This document shows positions 8,994 to 17,940 of a DNA stretch of 33,488 nt, piece by piece. The stretch covers positions 1 to 33,488 of the forward strand of contig JBBRBB010000037.1 of NCBI GenBank assembly GCA_038206235.1. The letters run 5' to 3'. Position 1 is the first letter of the stretch, and every line of letters starts with the position of its first letter. A model generated the notes under the pieces. It did no database searches. It saw only the letters and a program-made list of their open reading frames with translations, and was not told the DNA's origin. This DNA comes from JBBRBB01 sp038206235 (GTDB taxonomy: Bacteria > Bacteroidota > Bacteroidia > Chitinophagales > Chitinophagaceae). The position numbers and the translations under genes were made by a program.

Positions 8994-9860
8994 TTACTGA
9001 AGTTTTTGATCATTCAAATTGGGCTGCACCTGAACGGCTTTTATAAATTCATTCGAGCTTGAAACCCATCCGAATAATGTTTGAATAGTTAAAAGAGAAG
9101 CTTCGTGATTACTTCTCGGAAAATTATATCCAATCGGTTCTGCTGTACAATCCTCCAGCACTATTGGCAAATAATCTCTAAACATAGCATCTCTAACTGT
9201 TGACTCTACACATATACTTGTAGTGCATCCTGTAATGATGAGATTTTTTTTATGTAATTGTTTTAAAGTAGAATCCAAATTAGTTTGATAGAAGCCGCTA
9301 AATCGTGTTTTATAGATTACAATATCGTCAGCATGAGGAGTTAGTTCAGGAATTATATTTGTTCCCCAATTATCGCGAACAAGGATTCTGTTTTTTGAAC
9401 CGTTGGGTGCAGTTATCGTATCTCCCACATGCATAATCGTTAGATGCCGCACACGATTCACAGATTCTTCGCTGCCAAGATCGGAAAGATCATCATGATA
9501 ACCCATCTTAAGATAAATTATTTTAATACCTGCCTGCCGTGCTGCCGCTAAAACTTTTACTGTAGGATTAATGACTTTCTGTATCATAGAAATATTAATT
9601 CCTGCCCGATCAAGCATACCGCCTTTTGCGCCAAAGTCATTCTCCATGTCAACAACAATAACGGCAGTACTTGAAGCATCAATTGCAATTGAGTCGGGCT
9701 TAGCCATTATATGAATATTCTTATGAACTTCACTCGTGTCGGTTGATGATTTCGCAGTAACAGCAGAATCAGTGATGTCATTACTTTTGTTTTGAGTATT
9801 GCTTTTACATGATGCAAAAAGCAGTGTCAGGATTATCAGTTGGATAAAATATTTTTTCAT
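8994..9860 (-). CDS. Isochorismatase-family cysteine hydrolase, lipoprotein (RutB-like)
   Basis: 288 residues with a lipoprotein signal (LLFASC, lipidated Cys18) and a Ser/Thr-rich linker to about residue 55. The isochorismatase fold follows with its triad: D71 in VVDMENDF, K184 in YKTRFSGFY and nucleophile C217 in TGCTTSICVEST. The segment YKTRFSGFYQTNLD and CVESTVRDAMFRDYLP resembles ureidoacrylate amidohydrolase RutB, which is cytoplasmic; here the enzyme would be membrane-anchored in the cell envelope. It sits between the PD40 propeller gene (38 bases upstream) and the MBL hydrolase (11 bases downstream). A decayed duplicate of its first 65 codons lies at 17941-18180. The substrate is probably an amide but is not established. 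Confidence 0.88.
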   Translation of the reverse strand: MKKYFIQLIILTLLFASCKSNTQNKSNDITDSAVTAKSSTDTSEVHKNIHIMAKPDSIAIDASSTAVIVVDMENDFGAKGGMLDRAGINISMIQKVINPTVKVLAAARQAGIKIIYLKMGYHDDLSDLGSEESVNRVRHLTIMHVGDTITAPNGSKNRILVRDNWGTNIIPELTPHADDIVIYKTRFSGFYQTNLDSTLKQLHKKNLIITGCTTSICVESTVRDAMFRDYLPIVLEDCTAEPIGYNFPRSNHEASLLTIQTLFGWVSSSNEFIKAVQVQPNLNDQKLQ

Positions 9861-9898
9861 GCTGTTTTTTATTTAAAAGAGGTACCTAACTTTTATTT

Positions 9899-11686
9899 CT
9901 ACTTATTCCTTTGTATGGGAGCCCAGGCCAGCGTGGCTTCTTCATACTGATTGTCTGTTAGCATGCGTACATCTGATCCATCTGGTCTCATGACATAAAC
10001 ATCACCATAAGGTTGTGGATTAGCAGGGTGAAGAACAGCTTCATCTTTAAAACCTCCACGGGCACTGCTAAATGCGATCCATTTGCCATCTGGCGACCAA
10101 ACGGAGTGGGCTTCATTGCCGGCCATATTCGTCAGGCGTTTTAAACCGGAGCCATCCGCTTTGATAGTATAAATATCATAATCTTCATCCCTATTACTTG
10201 TAAAAGCAATCACATCATCTTTTGGTGACCAGCCGGGAAAATTATCATGACTATTACTGGTTAAAGGTTTAGTTTTTCCGGTTTCAATGTCAAGAATAAA
10301 AAGTCCTTCTGTTTTTCCACCCGACGCCCGGTAAACAATTTTTTTTCCATCGGGAGACCAGGAGGGAAAACCAAAATTTCCAGAGCCATCTGTTACTATT
10401 TTCAAATGACTGCCATCACTATTGATGATTGCGATATCGGCTACTGCCGGACCCTGAATAGTTTGGAAAAATCTACCCATGCCGAATGCTATTTTATCTC
10501 CTTTCAATGAGAAAACAGGAGCCAAGGCACTTTTAACCGAATCGGTAAATAACAGGAATTGATGGGAACCGTCGGTATTCATTATTAAAATGCTATTATG
10601 AAGAATACCAGCCGTCTGGTCATTGCAAATAAGTTTTTCACCCGAGGGAGAAAACGAGGGAAATATTCCGGTACGTAAAAGTTGAAACTGTGGATCGTGG
10701 CTATATTTTTTTTGAACGGGCGGCCAATTGTTATCAATATTGCGGTGGAAAACCATGTATCGTCCATCTGCCGACCAGGAGGGGCTTTCGAATTGTCCCC
10801 GCCGCCCTTTTTTACCATTGGTGAATTCAATACCGCCATTTTCTCCACGGCTAATATAGGCAACACTTCCGTCAGCACACCACCTTGGCGAAACTTTCTC
10901 GGTGGAATCTGAGGTGATTACTTTCTTTGTTGTATCTGAAAAGTTTATTACTGCAATTTGTGTTTTGGCATATTTTCTTCTGACTGAAGTGATTTTTTTG
11001 ACGTCATCTATTTCAGCCTCATAAAACAACAATTGTTTTCCATCTGCTGACCAGCATGGGCTTCCTGCGAAAGCCTGCATGCTTGTTAGCCGGGTTAATT
11101 CTGAACCGTCAATCCGTACTTTATATATTTCTGTAGAATGCACAGTACCAAATGCCGATTTTGGTTTTTGGGAATCACGGTCAGAAGAAAATGCAATCCA
11201 TTTTCCATCAGAAGACCAATACGGACGAAAATCTCCCGCAGGATGCTTCGTGATATTGCGCAATTTTTTTGCAGCTATTTCAAGAATATAAATATCTGCC
11301 TGCCCGTTTCTGCTGGAAACGAAAGCAAGCAATTTTCCATCTGGTGAGAGAGCAGCCTGGTCATCAAATGCAGGGTCATCTGTTAGTTGTTCTAATCCTG
11401 AGCCGTTAGGATGCACACGGTAAATATCTGCTGATCCGTTTCGTTCAGAAGTAAATACAACCCACTTAGCATCTTGAGAGAAAGAGGCATTGTAATCAAG
11501 AGCGGGATGTGCAAGCAATGGATGTGGGTTGCTTCCATCGGCATCGGCAATAAAAATATCAGTATTTAAGGGACCAAAATTGGCAAACGCTAATTGGTAA
11601 GTTGTATTATCATACAATCCTATCTTTTGTCCATAATTAATCAAGCTAAAGGAAAGGAAAAATAAAATGCAAATTTTTTTCACCAT
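9899..11686 (-). CDS. Secreted PD40/TolB-like beta-propeller protein
   Basis: 595 residues with a signal peptide (cleavage after YGQ at about residue 20). The rest is a run of roughly nine PD40/WD40-like blades of the pattern 'PxWSPDGKWIAFxSxRxGxxDIYxxxxDGSxLxxLT', for example SPDGKLLAFVSSRNGQADIY and WSPDGKKIVYRASGG. These propellers are typical of TolB C-terminal halves and of exported proteins acting as scaffolds or binding modules. No TolB N-terminal domain, peptidase domain or T9SS tail is present, so the protein is propeller only. The cysteine hydrolase gene follows after 38 bases. The role is inferred as protein or substrate binding in the envelope. Confidence 0.88.
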   Translation of the reverse strand: MVKKICILFFLSFSLINYGQKIGLYDNTTYQLAFANFGPLNTDIFIADADGSNPHPLLAHPALDYNASFSQDAKWVVFTSERNGSADIYRVHPNGSGLEQLTDDPAFDDQAALSPDGKLLAFVSSRNGQADIYILEIAAKKLRNITKHPAGDFRPYWSSDGKWIAFSSDRDSQKPKSAFGTVHSTEIYKVRIDGSELTRLTSMQAFAGSPCWSADGKQLLFYEAEIDDVKKITSVRRKYAKTQIAVINFSDTTKKVITSDSTEKVSPRWCADGSVAYISRGENGGIEFTNGKKGRRGQFESPSWSADGRYMVFHRNIDNNWPPVQKKYSHDPQFQLLRTGIFPSFSPSGEKLICNDQTAGILHNSILIMNTDGSHQFLLFTDSVKSALAPVFSLKGDKIAFGMGRFFQTIQGPAVADIAIINSDGSHLKIVTDGSGNFGFPSWSPDGKKIVYRASGGKTEGLFILDIETGKTKPLTSNSHDNFPGWSPKDDVIAFTSNRDEDYDIYTIKADGSGLKRLTNMAGNEAHSVWSPDGKWIAFSSARGGFKDEAVLHPANPQPYGDVYVMRPDGSDVRMLTDNQYEEATLAWAPIQRNK

Positions 11687-11777
11687 ATTATTGTCTTTTT
11701 AAAACAGGGTTTATTTTAATTTTTTTACGATCATTTATTTTAAGCTTTGATTATGCATGTTCCAATACTTTTGCCAT

Positions 11778-12230
11778 TTATAAAATCGATATAATTGTTG
11801 CCTGCCTTGCTGTAAGACGCCAACTGGTTTTATCCTTCATCCAAATATCGGTGTATCGCCTCGTAACAGTTTTGCCGGCATTTTCCATTGCTCCCTGTGG
11901 TTTTACAATATCACGACCCATCACAATCGCCATCTCATTAATGAAGGAAATTTTTTCAATTATTTTTTCACTATAGGAAATGTCAATTTTACCCATTCGC
12001 ATAAGCATTTTAATTACATCAAGTGTTGCAACTCTGTTCAATGGCGTATTCACCACAAGATGTGGGGAGAATAGCTTAAACAATGTGGCGCTGTCTTTTT
12101 GTACCCATGCTTGACCTTCAATAGTTTCAAACTTTCTTATTTCTGCTTCATTCTTTTCCTGAGCGAAAGAAACAAAATGTGTTAGCCCAAGAATAATTGT
12201 CAACGCTAAAAATGCAATATTTATTTTCAT
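11778..12230 (-). CDS. Secreted NTF2-like (SnoaL/DUF4440-type) protein, copy 1
   Basis: 150 residues with a signal peptide ending near SFAQ. The mature part is a single cystatin-like alpha+beta NTF2 fold: EIRKFETIEGQAWVQKDSATLFKLFSPHLVVNTP at the start and RRYTDIWMKDKTSWRL at the end. Such proteins are enzymes or small-ligand binders; no catalytic residues can be assigned. It precedes the propeller/hydrolase/MBL row (91 bases to the next gene). It is one of three paralogues here; its last 93 bases are nearly identical to those of copy 3, while the rest has diverged. Confidence 0.85.
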   Translation of the reverse strand: MKINIAFLALTIILGLTHFVSFAQEKNEAEIRKFETIEGQAWVQKDSATLFKLFSPHLVVNTPLNRVATLDVIKMLMRMGKIDISYSEKIIEKISFINEMAIVMGRDIVKPQGAMENAGKTVTRRYTDIWMKDKTSWRLTARQATIISIL

Positions 12231-12313
12231 TAATAATTATGTTTAGAAAGTTCAAAAAAAAAATCTACTTCACTTTATTCAATATGATCCGTATCTGTCA
12301 TCAATTTATTATT

Positions 12314-13336
12314 TTATTCTTTCGCTACTTTACTTGTCTGCATTTGGTTATTCCATTGTGCAGATAAAATATATGTTCCGTTTGCAAGTGTTGAGATGTT
12401 TAGCTGCACCTGATTTATACCCGCAAGTAAGTTTGCTTTAACTGTTTTTACTAACACGCCTTTTGCATCATACAGATTAAAAATTACGTTAGTAGCAGCA
12501 TTCACATTAATGCTTACAATTATTACATTCCGCGCAGGATTGGGATAAACAGTAAAGCTCTCTGTAAACGAGCAGGAAGATTTGATAACAGAACTTGTTA
12601 TAGTTTTTCCATCTGTATCGTATTCAACAATGCGGTAAAAAGAATTAGGCGCAGTTTTAACGTCTGTGTATGTATAGCTGCGTTCGCTGTTGCTTGTACC
12701 TGCTGCGCTTACACTTCCTGCAACATTCCATCCAACAGCATCTGCGCTTCTTTGAACATCAAATTTCTTTGAGTTAATTTCCTGCGCAGTTTTCCAGATT
12801 AGCTTTACGCCTGCTGTAACACATGCGGCATTAAATAATGAAAAGAACACCGGTAAAGGAGCATCTGCACTTGCAAGTGTTAGCTCATTTATGTTGATAC
12901 TACTGAGCGCAGAAGTGGTAACAACATTATTGGTTGCATCTCTTGTTACGTTAGTATTATAATCGTTCCAGCTTATTCCATCATTCACGTTTAAAGTAAG
13001 GGCGCTTTCAGGTAATCCGTTTAATTCTTCATCCCTGTAATATATACTTACAGCACCGCTAAAAGCGGGCAGCGTATTTGAAAAATGAAATACACGCTGT
13101 AAATATGGATTAGCACTGGAGTGAGCTATGGTAGTGTTTGTTGTTTCAGCGTTAGGTCCTGAAATTGTAAAATCAGCGGACGGATTTAATACCAGGCTGT
13201 CAACAGAAAAAATGGTGCCGCCGGAAATAGTTATACTTGTACCGGGGGTAACAGTTAAACTGCTCTGTGCAAATGTCTGCAATGTTGCCAGCCATAACAT
13301 GAGAGCAGTGAGACAAATATTTTTTATATTTTTCAT
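12314..13336 (-). CDS. T9SS type A sorting domain protein
   Basis: 340 residues from the ATG at 13336, chosen because it starts the signal peptide (MKNIKNICLTALMLW...FAQ); the frame is open for 30 more upstream codons that look non-coding. Residues about 28-170 are Ser/Thr/Asn-rich beta sequence, followed by an Ig-like segment (FDVQRSADAVGWNVAGSV, RSYTYTDVKTAPNSFYRIVE) and a C-terminal type A sorting domain (VYPNPARNVIIVSI ... LANGTYILSAQW). The domain is cleaved during T9SS secretion, so the product is cell-surface or secreted. It follows the 605-residue secreted protein gene by 71 bases. No enzyme domain is visible; it may be an adhesin or matrix protein. Confidence 0.85.
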   Translation of the reverse strand: MKNIKNICLTALMLWLATLQTFAQSSLTVTPGTSITISGGTIFSVDSLVLNPSADFTISGPNAETTNTTIAHSSANPYLQRVFHFSNTLPAFSGAVSIYYRDEELNGLPESALTLNVNDGISWNDYNTNVTRDATNNVVTTSALSSININELTLASADAPLPVFFSLFNAACVTAGVKLIWKTAQEINSKKFDVQRSADAVGWNVAGSVSAAGTSNSERSYTYTDVKTAPNSFYRIVEYDTDGKTITSSVIKSSCSFTESFTVYPNPARNVIIVSINVNAATNVIFNLYDAKGVLVKTVKANLLAGINQVQLNISTLANGTYILSAQWNNQMQTSKVAKE

Positions 13337-13407
13337 AAAAAAATTTTTAATGTTTGAATGAGAATTTCGACTCCTTATCAATATTGCCAATCTATTTTTA
13401 ATATCGT

Positions 13408-15225
13408 TTATTGTGGACCGCCGCATCCTTCAATGTATGTTCGTACTCTTGAACCCTGGTTAGCCCTGAAGGGTGGCTGCAATACTATTTTATTTCCTGC
13501 ATCAAGCTTTACGTCAGCACCCGCCCCTACCACACCTAATCCAAAAACAATATCTGATGCTTCGTATTTTACCATATCTCCATTGTTTAGAATATCAGTA
13601 AAATTTACTGTTGGCATACAAATTCCGCTGCATATTTTTGCCCACCAGGTACCCCATTGACCCGCATTGCCTACCGTTTTTGGCCTGGAATATTCCGAAG
13701 CTACCCAAACACTGTTATCATCTGATGGATCAACCATTGCTGTTGTATAATCTCCCCACCTGTTTCTGGGCGTGCTGGAATTGTCGTAATTTATGTACCA
13801 GTCTTCACCTGATTTAAAAGTAGTTTGAACGAAAGAGCCAGAGCCATCATTTCTTCTTACTATTACAACTGCAGAAGGAAAAGAGCTAAATGTAAATTTG
13901 CTGCAACTGATTATTATATCGCCTTTATTATTTACAGCAAGGCAAGGAAAAGCATACATGCTGTTGTTATTTGCGGCAAAATTGATTGCTTCATGTACAG
14001 TTTCGGTTCCCGGATCGGCAGATACAAACTGGATAGTAGAATAATCTGGCGGATCTTGCTCATCAGGCAAAAAGATTGTTTGCGCCGAATATAATATTCC
14101 ATTTCGCCAGATAACAGAAAGTACACGATGATCTCCTGTGTTTATTCTTGCAGAACTTCCTTGCTGTGGTCCTATATCACGATTGCCAAGACCCCAATCG
14201 GAGCCAAGACTGATATATCCTTCTTCTGTCATGGAAGGATTGCTGGCACTTCCTGATATTTTAAAAAACCTAAGATCATTATCATCTATATCGTCGTTAG
14301 TTACGCACCATATATCATTCATGTTGGGGTCATACGTTAAGGCGGGACAAATATTGCTATAATCAGTTGTAGTAAAAGCGGAATAAGCAGAGAGTGATCC
14401 GGCGTAAAGATTGTCTATATTAAAAGCAAATGTTCTTGTTATAGCAGATCCGGATCCGCTAACAGGCAACATGTTTCCGTTAATTACTAACCAATTCCTG
14501 TTGAACCCTACACTTGGATAATCAAACCACTGATCATTTTCTGCATCGGCGTCAATCTGCCATTGAAACCAATTTCCAAGTGGATCGGGTGTTTGGGATA
14601 TAGAAATTAATAAAGCAGAATTTTGGGGTGTACCTGTGGCGCCATCTTTTAGAATTATAAAAATCCAGCGATGCCTGTAGGGATCATAAATAATTTTCGG
14701 ATCAAATAAATTGGTGGCTCCAAGTGCCGACCAGAATCCATTAGGATCCTGCTCCCTTTGCTGGTATAAACTATCCCCGTATTTATCCTGAATTTTAAAG
14801 CTGTCATTCAAAACCATAAAAATATCATCAAACCCAACAGCGCCGCCAACATCAGGAGGTATTGCATAAAATTGATTTAACCCATGAAAGTCCACACAGG
14901 GGCTTTCAAATATAACAGGTGCATCTGGCGCATTCAACTTTTGGTTTTGTAAGGCATTTATATTGGTTGATACTGTAGTAACAGGAAACGGTGTTTTAAA
15001 ACTTTTCGGTTTATTTTTTTTCTTTGCCTCAATTTCAAATTCCTCTTCATTGAAAGATTTATATTTTGTGGTAAGAGTATCTTGATTGATTGTATTCGAG
15101 GGCTTCAAATTCCTCATAACAACGGTTGTTTTTAATGGCGCAACATAACGCTGCGATGTTATATTCTGAGCAACACCGTGCAACCCAATATTAATTATGA
15201 ATAATAAGCTAATGAGGTATTTCAT
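13408..15225 (-). CDS. Large secreted protein with C-terminal 3-coathanger-stack-like domain
   Basis: 605 residues with a signal peptide (ending near GVAQ). After a charged linker (FEIEAKKKNKPKS) comes a long beta-rich domain of about 430 residues with Trp/Asp-rich segments (YDPYRHRWIFIILKDG, WFQWQIDADAENDQWFDYPS, NDDIDDNDLRFFKISG), probably a propeller or lectin-like fold. The C-terminal 55 residues (VVGAGADVKLDAGNKIVLQPPF) match the '3-coathanger stack' module often found near the ends of Bacteroidota surface proteins. There is no classical T9SS type A tail. It starts 10 bases after the fibre-like gene stop, so the two are cotranscribed. Function unknown. Confidence 0.78.
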   Translation of the reverse strand: MKYLISLLFIINIGLHGVAQNITSQRYVAPLKTTVVMRNLKPSNTINQDTLTTKYKSFNEEEFEIEAKKKNKPKSFKTPFPVTTVSTNINALQNQKLNAPDAPVIFESPCVDFHGLNQFYAIPPDVGGAVGFDDIFMVLNDSFKIQDKYGDSLYQQREQDPNGFWSALGATNLFDPKIIYDPYRHRWIFIILKDGATGTPQNSALLISISQTPDPLGNWFQWQIDADAENDQWFDYPSVGFNRNWLVINGNMLPVSGSGSAITRTFAFNIDNLYAGSLSAYSAFTTTDYSNICPALTYDPNMNDIWCVTNDDIDDNDLRFFKISGSASNPSMTEEGYISLGSDWGLGNRDIGPQQGSSARINTGDHRVLSVIWRNGILYSAQTIFLPDEQDPPDYSTIQFVSADPGTETVHEAINFAANNNSMYAFPCLAVNNKGDIIISCSKFTFSSFPSAVVIVRRNDGSGSFVQTTFKSGEDWYINYDNSSTPRNRWGDYTTAMVDPSDDNSVWVASEYSRPKTVGNAGQWGTWWAKICSGICMPTVNFTDILNNGDMVKYEASDIVFGLGVVGAGADVKLDAGNKIVLQPPFRANQGSRVRTYIEGCGGPQ

Positions 15226-15235
15226 GAGTAATAAT

Positions 15236-16534
15236 TTATTGATTTGCCTGTTTTAATTCAGTCACTTCTTTTTTTAATTCAATGATGTAGAGTGTTAGCT
15301 CTTCAATTTTTTCCATCATCTTCTTTTGCGTATCTCCAAGGTGTAAACCATTTTTTTCAATCTCTGCTGCAGATGGAATGTTTGGAAGATGTTTATGTTG
15401 CTGTATGAATTTTTCTACATCAGTTAATGAGGGAAGCTGATAATTTTCCTTAAAAACATAATCAGGCCAATTGATATTTTCAACAATTACTTCTTTAGAA
15501 CGGATAGTGCCATTTACCTCAAATTTGTTTGCAGGAAAATCAATTCCTACGCCTACATTACCATTTGAGCCTGTAATAGTAATTGCTGAAATGCCGTTAG
15601 CAAAAATGCGCATGTGCGTATTGGAAAAAGTTCCTATCCCTGCTGAAGTGCCGCCCATCCTTGTTGCCAATATATTACCACCTTCGCCTAAATGCGATAT
15701 TCCATAAGCGTTATTTGTCGTTTGAACTGTGAACTTGCCAAAAGGAACTATATCCTTATCTCCAACAATAACGTCACCATTGGTACGAAGAGACATTTGT
15801 GAAGGCCCGTTGGCTGTAAAAAAATTTAATGCGTGATTGCTTTTCGTGCCAATCTTGGCTGTGGTTACACCCTGAAAATTTCCAATCCACGTGCCTATTG
15901 TAGCCGTTCCATCGGTATGTGTAACACCAAACCCACCTGTATTGACTACTGTTAGCTTATCGGCGGGAGTAGCGGTTCCAATACCAAAATTACCATTTGG
16001 TAAAAGAGTCATTTGTGCCCCGCCGTTTGATGTGAAAAAATTTAATGGATCGGCGCTCTTGGTGCCCAACCAACCTCCCGTTGCGCCTTGAAAAGGCCCT
16101 ATGTAGCTTCCAAGAGTAACAGTGCCATCGGTGTGCGTAAATCCAAAAGAGTTTGACGAAGATAATATTGTAAGTTTATCAGAGGGGTTATTAGTTCCAA
16201 TGCCCACATTGCCTGCATTGTTATTAAAAATATCTGTGCCGTTAGCTGACCAATAACTTGTTCCGCCGCCAGTTACCAATTCTGTCCAGCCGGCTGTTCC
16301 GTTAAACCAGAAACTATTGGTTTCATTATCAAAAACAAGCAAACCAGCTGCGGGAGTGGCAATTGCCATACGCTGTGCAGATGTCATTCGGGGTATTAAC
16401 ATTCCCTGTGTAGTGCTTTTTACATCGAGCATTGCGCTGGGGTCAGGTGCTGTGCCATCTTTATTAATACCAACCTGTGAATAAGATACAAGGCTGCTAA
16501 AAAAGATGAATGAAATAAAAATCAAATTTTTCAT
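15236..16534 (-). CDS. Secreted fibre-like protein with three internal repeats
   Basis: 432 residues from the ATG at 16534, which begins a signal peptide ending at SYSQ; the upstream 34 open codons overlap the neighbouring NTF2-like gene and were left out. After a 'VGINKDGTAPDPSAMLDVKS' head comes a cell-surface-fibre style region: three repeats of about 72 residues at roughly 109-181, 182-253 and 254-325 (each with a GIG or VGD start, KLT/KFT strand, FGxTHTDG and a final ...NG), then a fourth partial one. The end has YVFKENYQLPSLTDVEKFIQQH, KHLPNIPSAAEI and a terminal coiled coil, as in many Bacteroidota tail-fibre-like proteins. It lacks the SDxxLK motif of peptidase S74 found in the cluster at 22-29 kb. 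Confidence 0.85.
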   Translation of the reverse strand: MKNLIFISFIFFSSLVSYSQVGINKDGTAPDPSAMLDVKSTTQGMLIPRMTSAQRMAIATPAAGLLVFDNETNSFWFNGTAGWTELVTGGGTSYWSANGTDIFNNNAGNVGIGTNNPSDKLTILSSSNSFGFTHTDGTVTLGSYIGPFQGATGGWLGTKSADPLNFFTSNGGAQMTLLPNGNFGIGTATPADKLTVVNTGGFGVTHTDGTATIGTWIGNFQGVTTAKIGTKSNHALNFFTANGPSQMSLRTNGDVIVGDKDIVPFGKFTVQTTNNAYGISHLGEGGNILATRMGGTSAGIGTFSNTHMRIFANGISAITITGSNGNVGVGIDFPANKFEVNGTIRSKEVIVENINWPDYVFKENYQLPSLTDVEKFIQQHKHLPNIPSAAEIEKNGLHLGDTQKKMMEKIEELTLYIIELKKEVTELKQANQ

Positions 16535-16590
16535 GATAAAATATTTATTTGTGATGAATTTTTTAAAAATGATTAAATATGAATAGAAGT

Positions 16591-17031
16591 TTAAAGCACT
16601 GATATAATGGTTGACTGTCGTGCAACAAGTTGCCAACTCTTTTTATTCTTCATCCAGATATTTGTGAATCGCCTTTTTACAGTTTTACCTGCGTTTACAG
16701 CTATCCCGGTTGGCTTTATTGTTTCATTACCCATAACAATTGCAATATTGTCAGCAAATGTTATCTTTTCAATAATTCTTTCATAATATTCCCGGTCACT
16801 TCCCCCTTTTCTTATGCGAACCAGGAGATCCTCAAGTGTTTCAACTTTATTTGATGGTCCGTTTACTATAACATCCGGAGAGAAAAGTTTAAACAATGCC
16901 AGGGTGTCTTTTTTAAAATAGGCTTCTTTCTGGTCATTGTCTAGTTTTCGTATTTCACTTTCTGCGGCGTTTTGTGCATGAGTACTAGAGAAAATGAGGA
17001 GCGATAAGAATGCGAAAATTAATTTTTTCAT
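16591..17031 (-). CDS. Secreted NTF2-like protein, copy 2
   Basis: 146 residues with a signal peptide ending near THAQ. It has the same single NTF2-like domain as the copies at 11778 and 18200: EIRKLDNDQKEAYFKKDTLALFKLFSP, AGKTVKRRFTNIWMKNKKSWQLVARQSTIISVL. It is the most divergent of the three, for example in the YYERIIEKITFADNIAIVMGN region. It lies 56 bases upstream of the fibre-like gene. Role unknown. Confidence 0.83.
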   Translation of the reverse strand: MKKLIFAFLSLLIFSSTHAQNAAESEIRKLDNDQKEAYFKKDTLALFKLFSPDVIVNGPSNKVETLEDLLVRIRKGGSDREYYERIIEKITFADNIAIVMGNETIKPTGIAVNAGKTVKRRFTNIWMKNKKSWQLVARQSTIISVL

Positions 17032-17203
17032 TGTATTTAAGTTTTAATAGTTAAAAAATAATTCTAAAAAATGTTTTTTCAACCTGTTACGGACTATAGT
17101 TCCCTAAAGAAAGTATTCTAATTGAGCATTCATGAGTATGATATCGTTTTAGCATGACAATACTTTTGTTAACTGCTGGTTTGCTTTTCCCATAATGAAG
17201 TAC

Positions 17204-17219
17204 AGTTTCAAATTAACAC
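17204..17219. repeat. Left copy of imperfect direct repeat around M24 gene
   Basis: AGTTTCAAATTAACAC here and AGTTTCAAGTTAGCAG at 17945-17960 match at 13 of 16 bases in the same orientation, about 741 bases apart, and bracket the M24 peptidase gene. This could mark the ends of an inserted gene cassette. Confidence 0.35.
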
Positions 17220-17246
17220 ACACCTTATTTAATCGTCAAGAAATAT

Positions 17247-17921
17247 TTAAGATAACAGTTGTTCAAAGAATCCTCCAATTTGTTTTTCCCTGTCAACAAA
17301 ATGAATTTCTAAAATCCAGTGTCGTTTGTTTCCGTTAGCGTCAGGAAGAAACATATCGTTGTGATTATCGGGAAGAACATATAAACTATGATTTCCCTGT
17401 TCTAATTTTTCGTGTGGGAAATTTCCGATAAGATGCCCTGCTAATTGTCCTCCGTAAGCCCAACCATATTTTTTTGTTATCTCCATTATATACTGATAAA
17501 ATTCTGCACCTGTTAATTTTGTCTGCTTGCTAAACCATTCTTTTGTTTCATACCAAGCAGCTTCAATATCGTTCTTCAATTTCAGTTTGTAAGGGTCGTT
17601 GCCTATTACATAAGTTCTTCCAATGTCGGCTTCCCAATCTTCAAACACGGGTCCGAAATCAAAAAATAAAATATCGTCTTTTTGAATAATTAAATCAGGT
17701 GGGTTGTCATCATAAGGTCTCAAAGTATTTGTTCCTGCTCTCACAATTCTTTTATGCCAATATTTTTCTATACCGAAAAGTTCAAAAGCCAAAGCAAATA
17801 CTTCTTCACTAAGTTGTTTCTCCGATTTACCTGCTTCAATTATTTTACGGGTTTCAATTGTTTGAAATAACTGAAGTGCTTTTGCCTCCGCGTCCATTAA
17901 TTTTTCTATCGTTGTTGTCAT
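17247..17921 (-). CDS. M24 family metallopeptidase (Xaa-Pro aminopeptidase-like)
   Basis: 224 residues, no signal peptide. Pita-bread fold: D88 in FFDFGPVFEDW and D99 in EADIGRTYVIG as the two metal-binding Asp, H163 in AGHLIGNFPHEK and E205 in HWILEIHFVD as further ligands; the final Glu ligand is not obvious. The protein is shorter than full aminopeptidase P and lacks its N-terminal creatinase-like domain, as in the short M24 subfamily. Its start lies 19 bases downstream of the truncated duplicate of the cysteine hydrolase gene, and imperfect direct repeats lie outside both ends, suggesting that it arrived as an insertion. Confidence 0.85.
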   Translation of the reverse strand: MTTTIEKLMDAEAKALQLFQTIETRKIIEAGKSEKQLSEEVFALAFELFGIEKYWHKRIVRAGTNTLRPYDDNPPDLIIQKDDILFFDFGPVFEDWEADIGRTYVIGNDPYKLKLKNDIEAAWYETKEWFSKQTKLTGAEFYQYIMEITKKYGWAYGGQLAGHLIGNFPHEKLEQGNHSLYVLPDNHNDMFLPDANGNKRHWILEIHFVDREKQIGGFFEQLLS

Positions 17922-17940
17922 TTGTCAGTTTTGTTGATGT

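Noticed and set aside
10682..10912. Open frames on the plus strand opposite the propeller gene and many other long genes
   Set aside because: They mirror the coding strand and have no protein features of their own.
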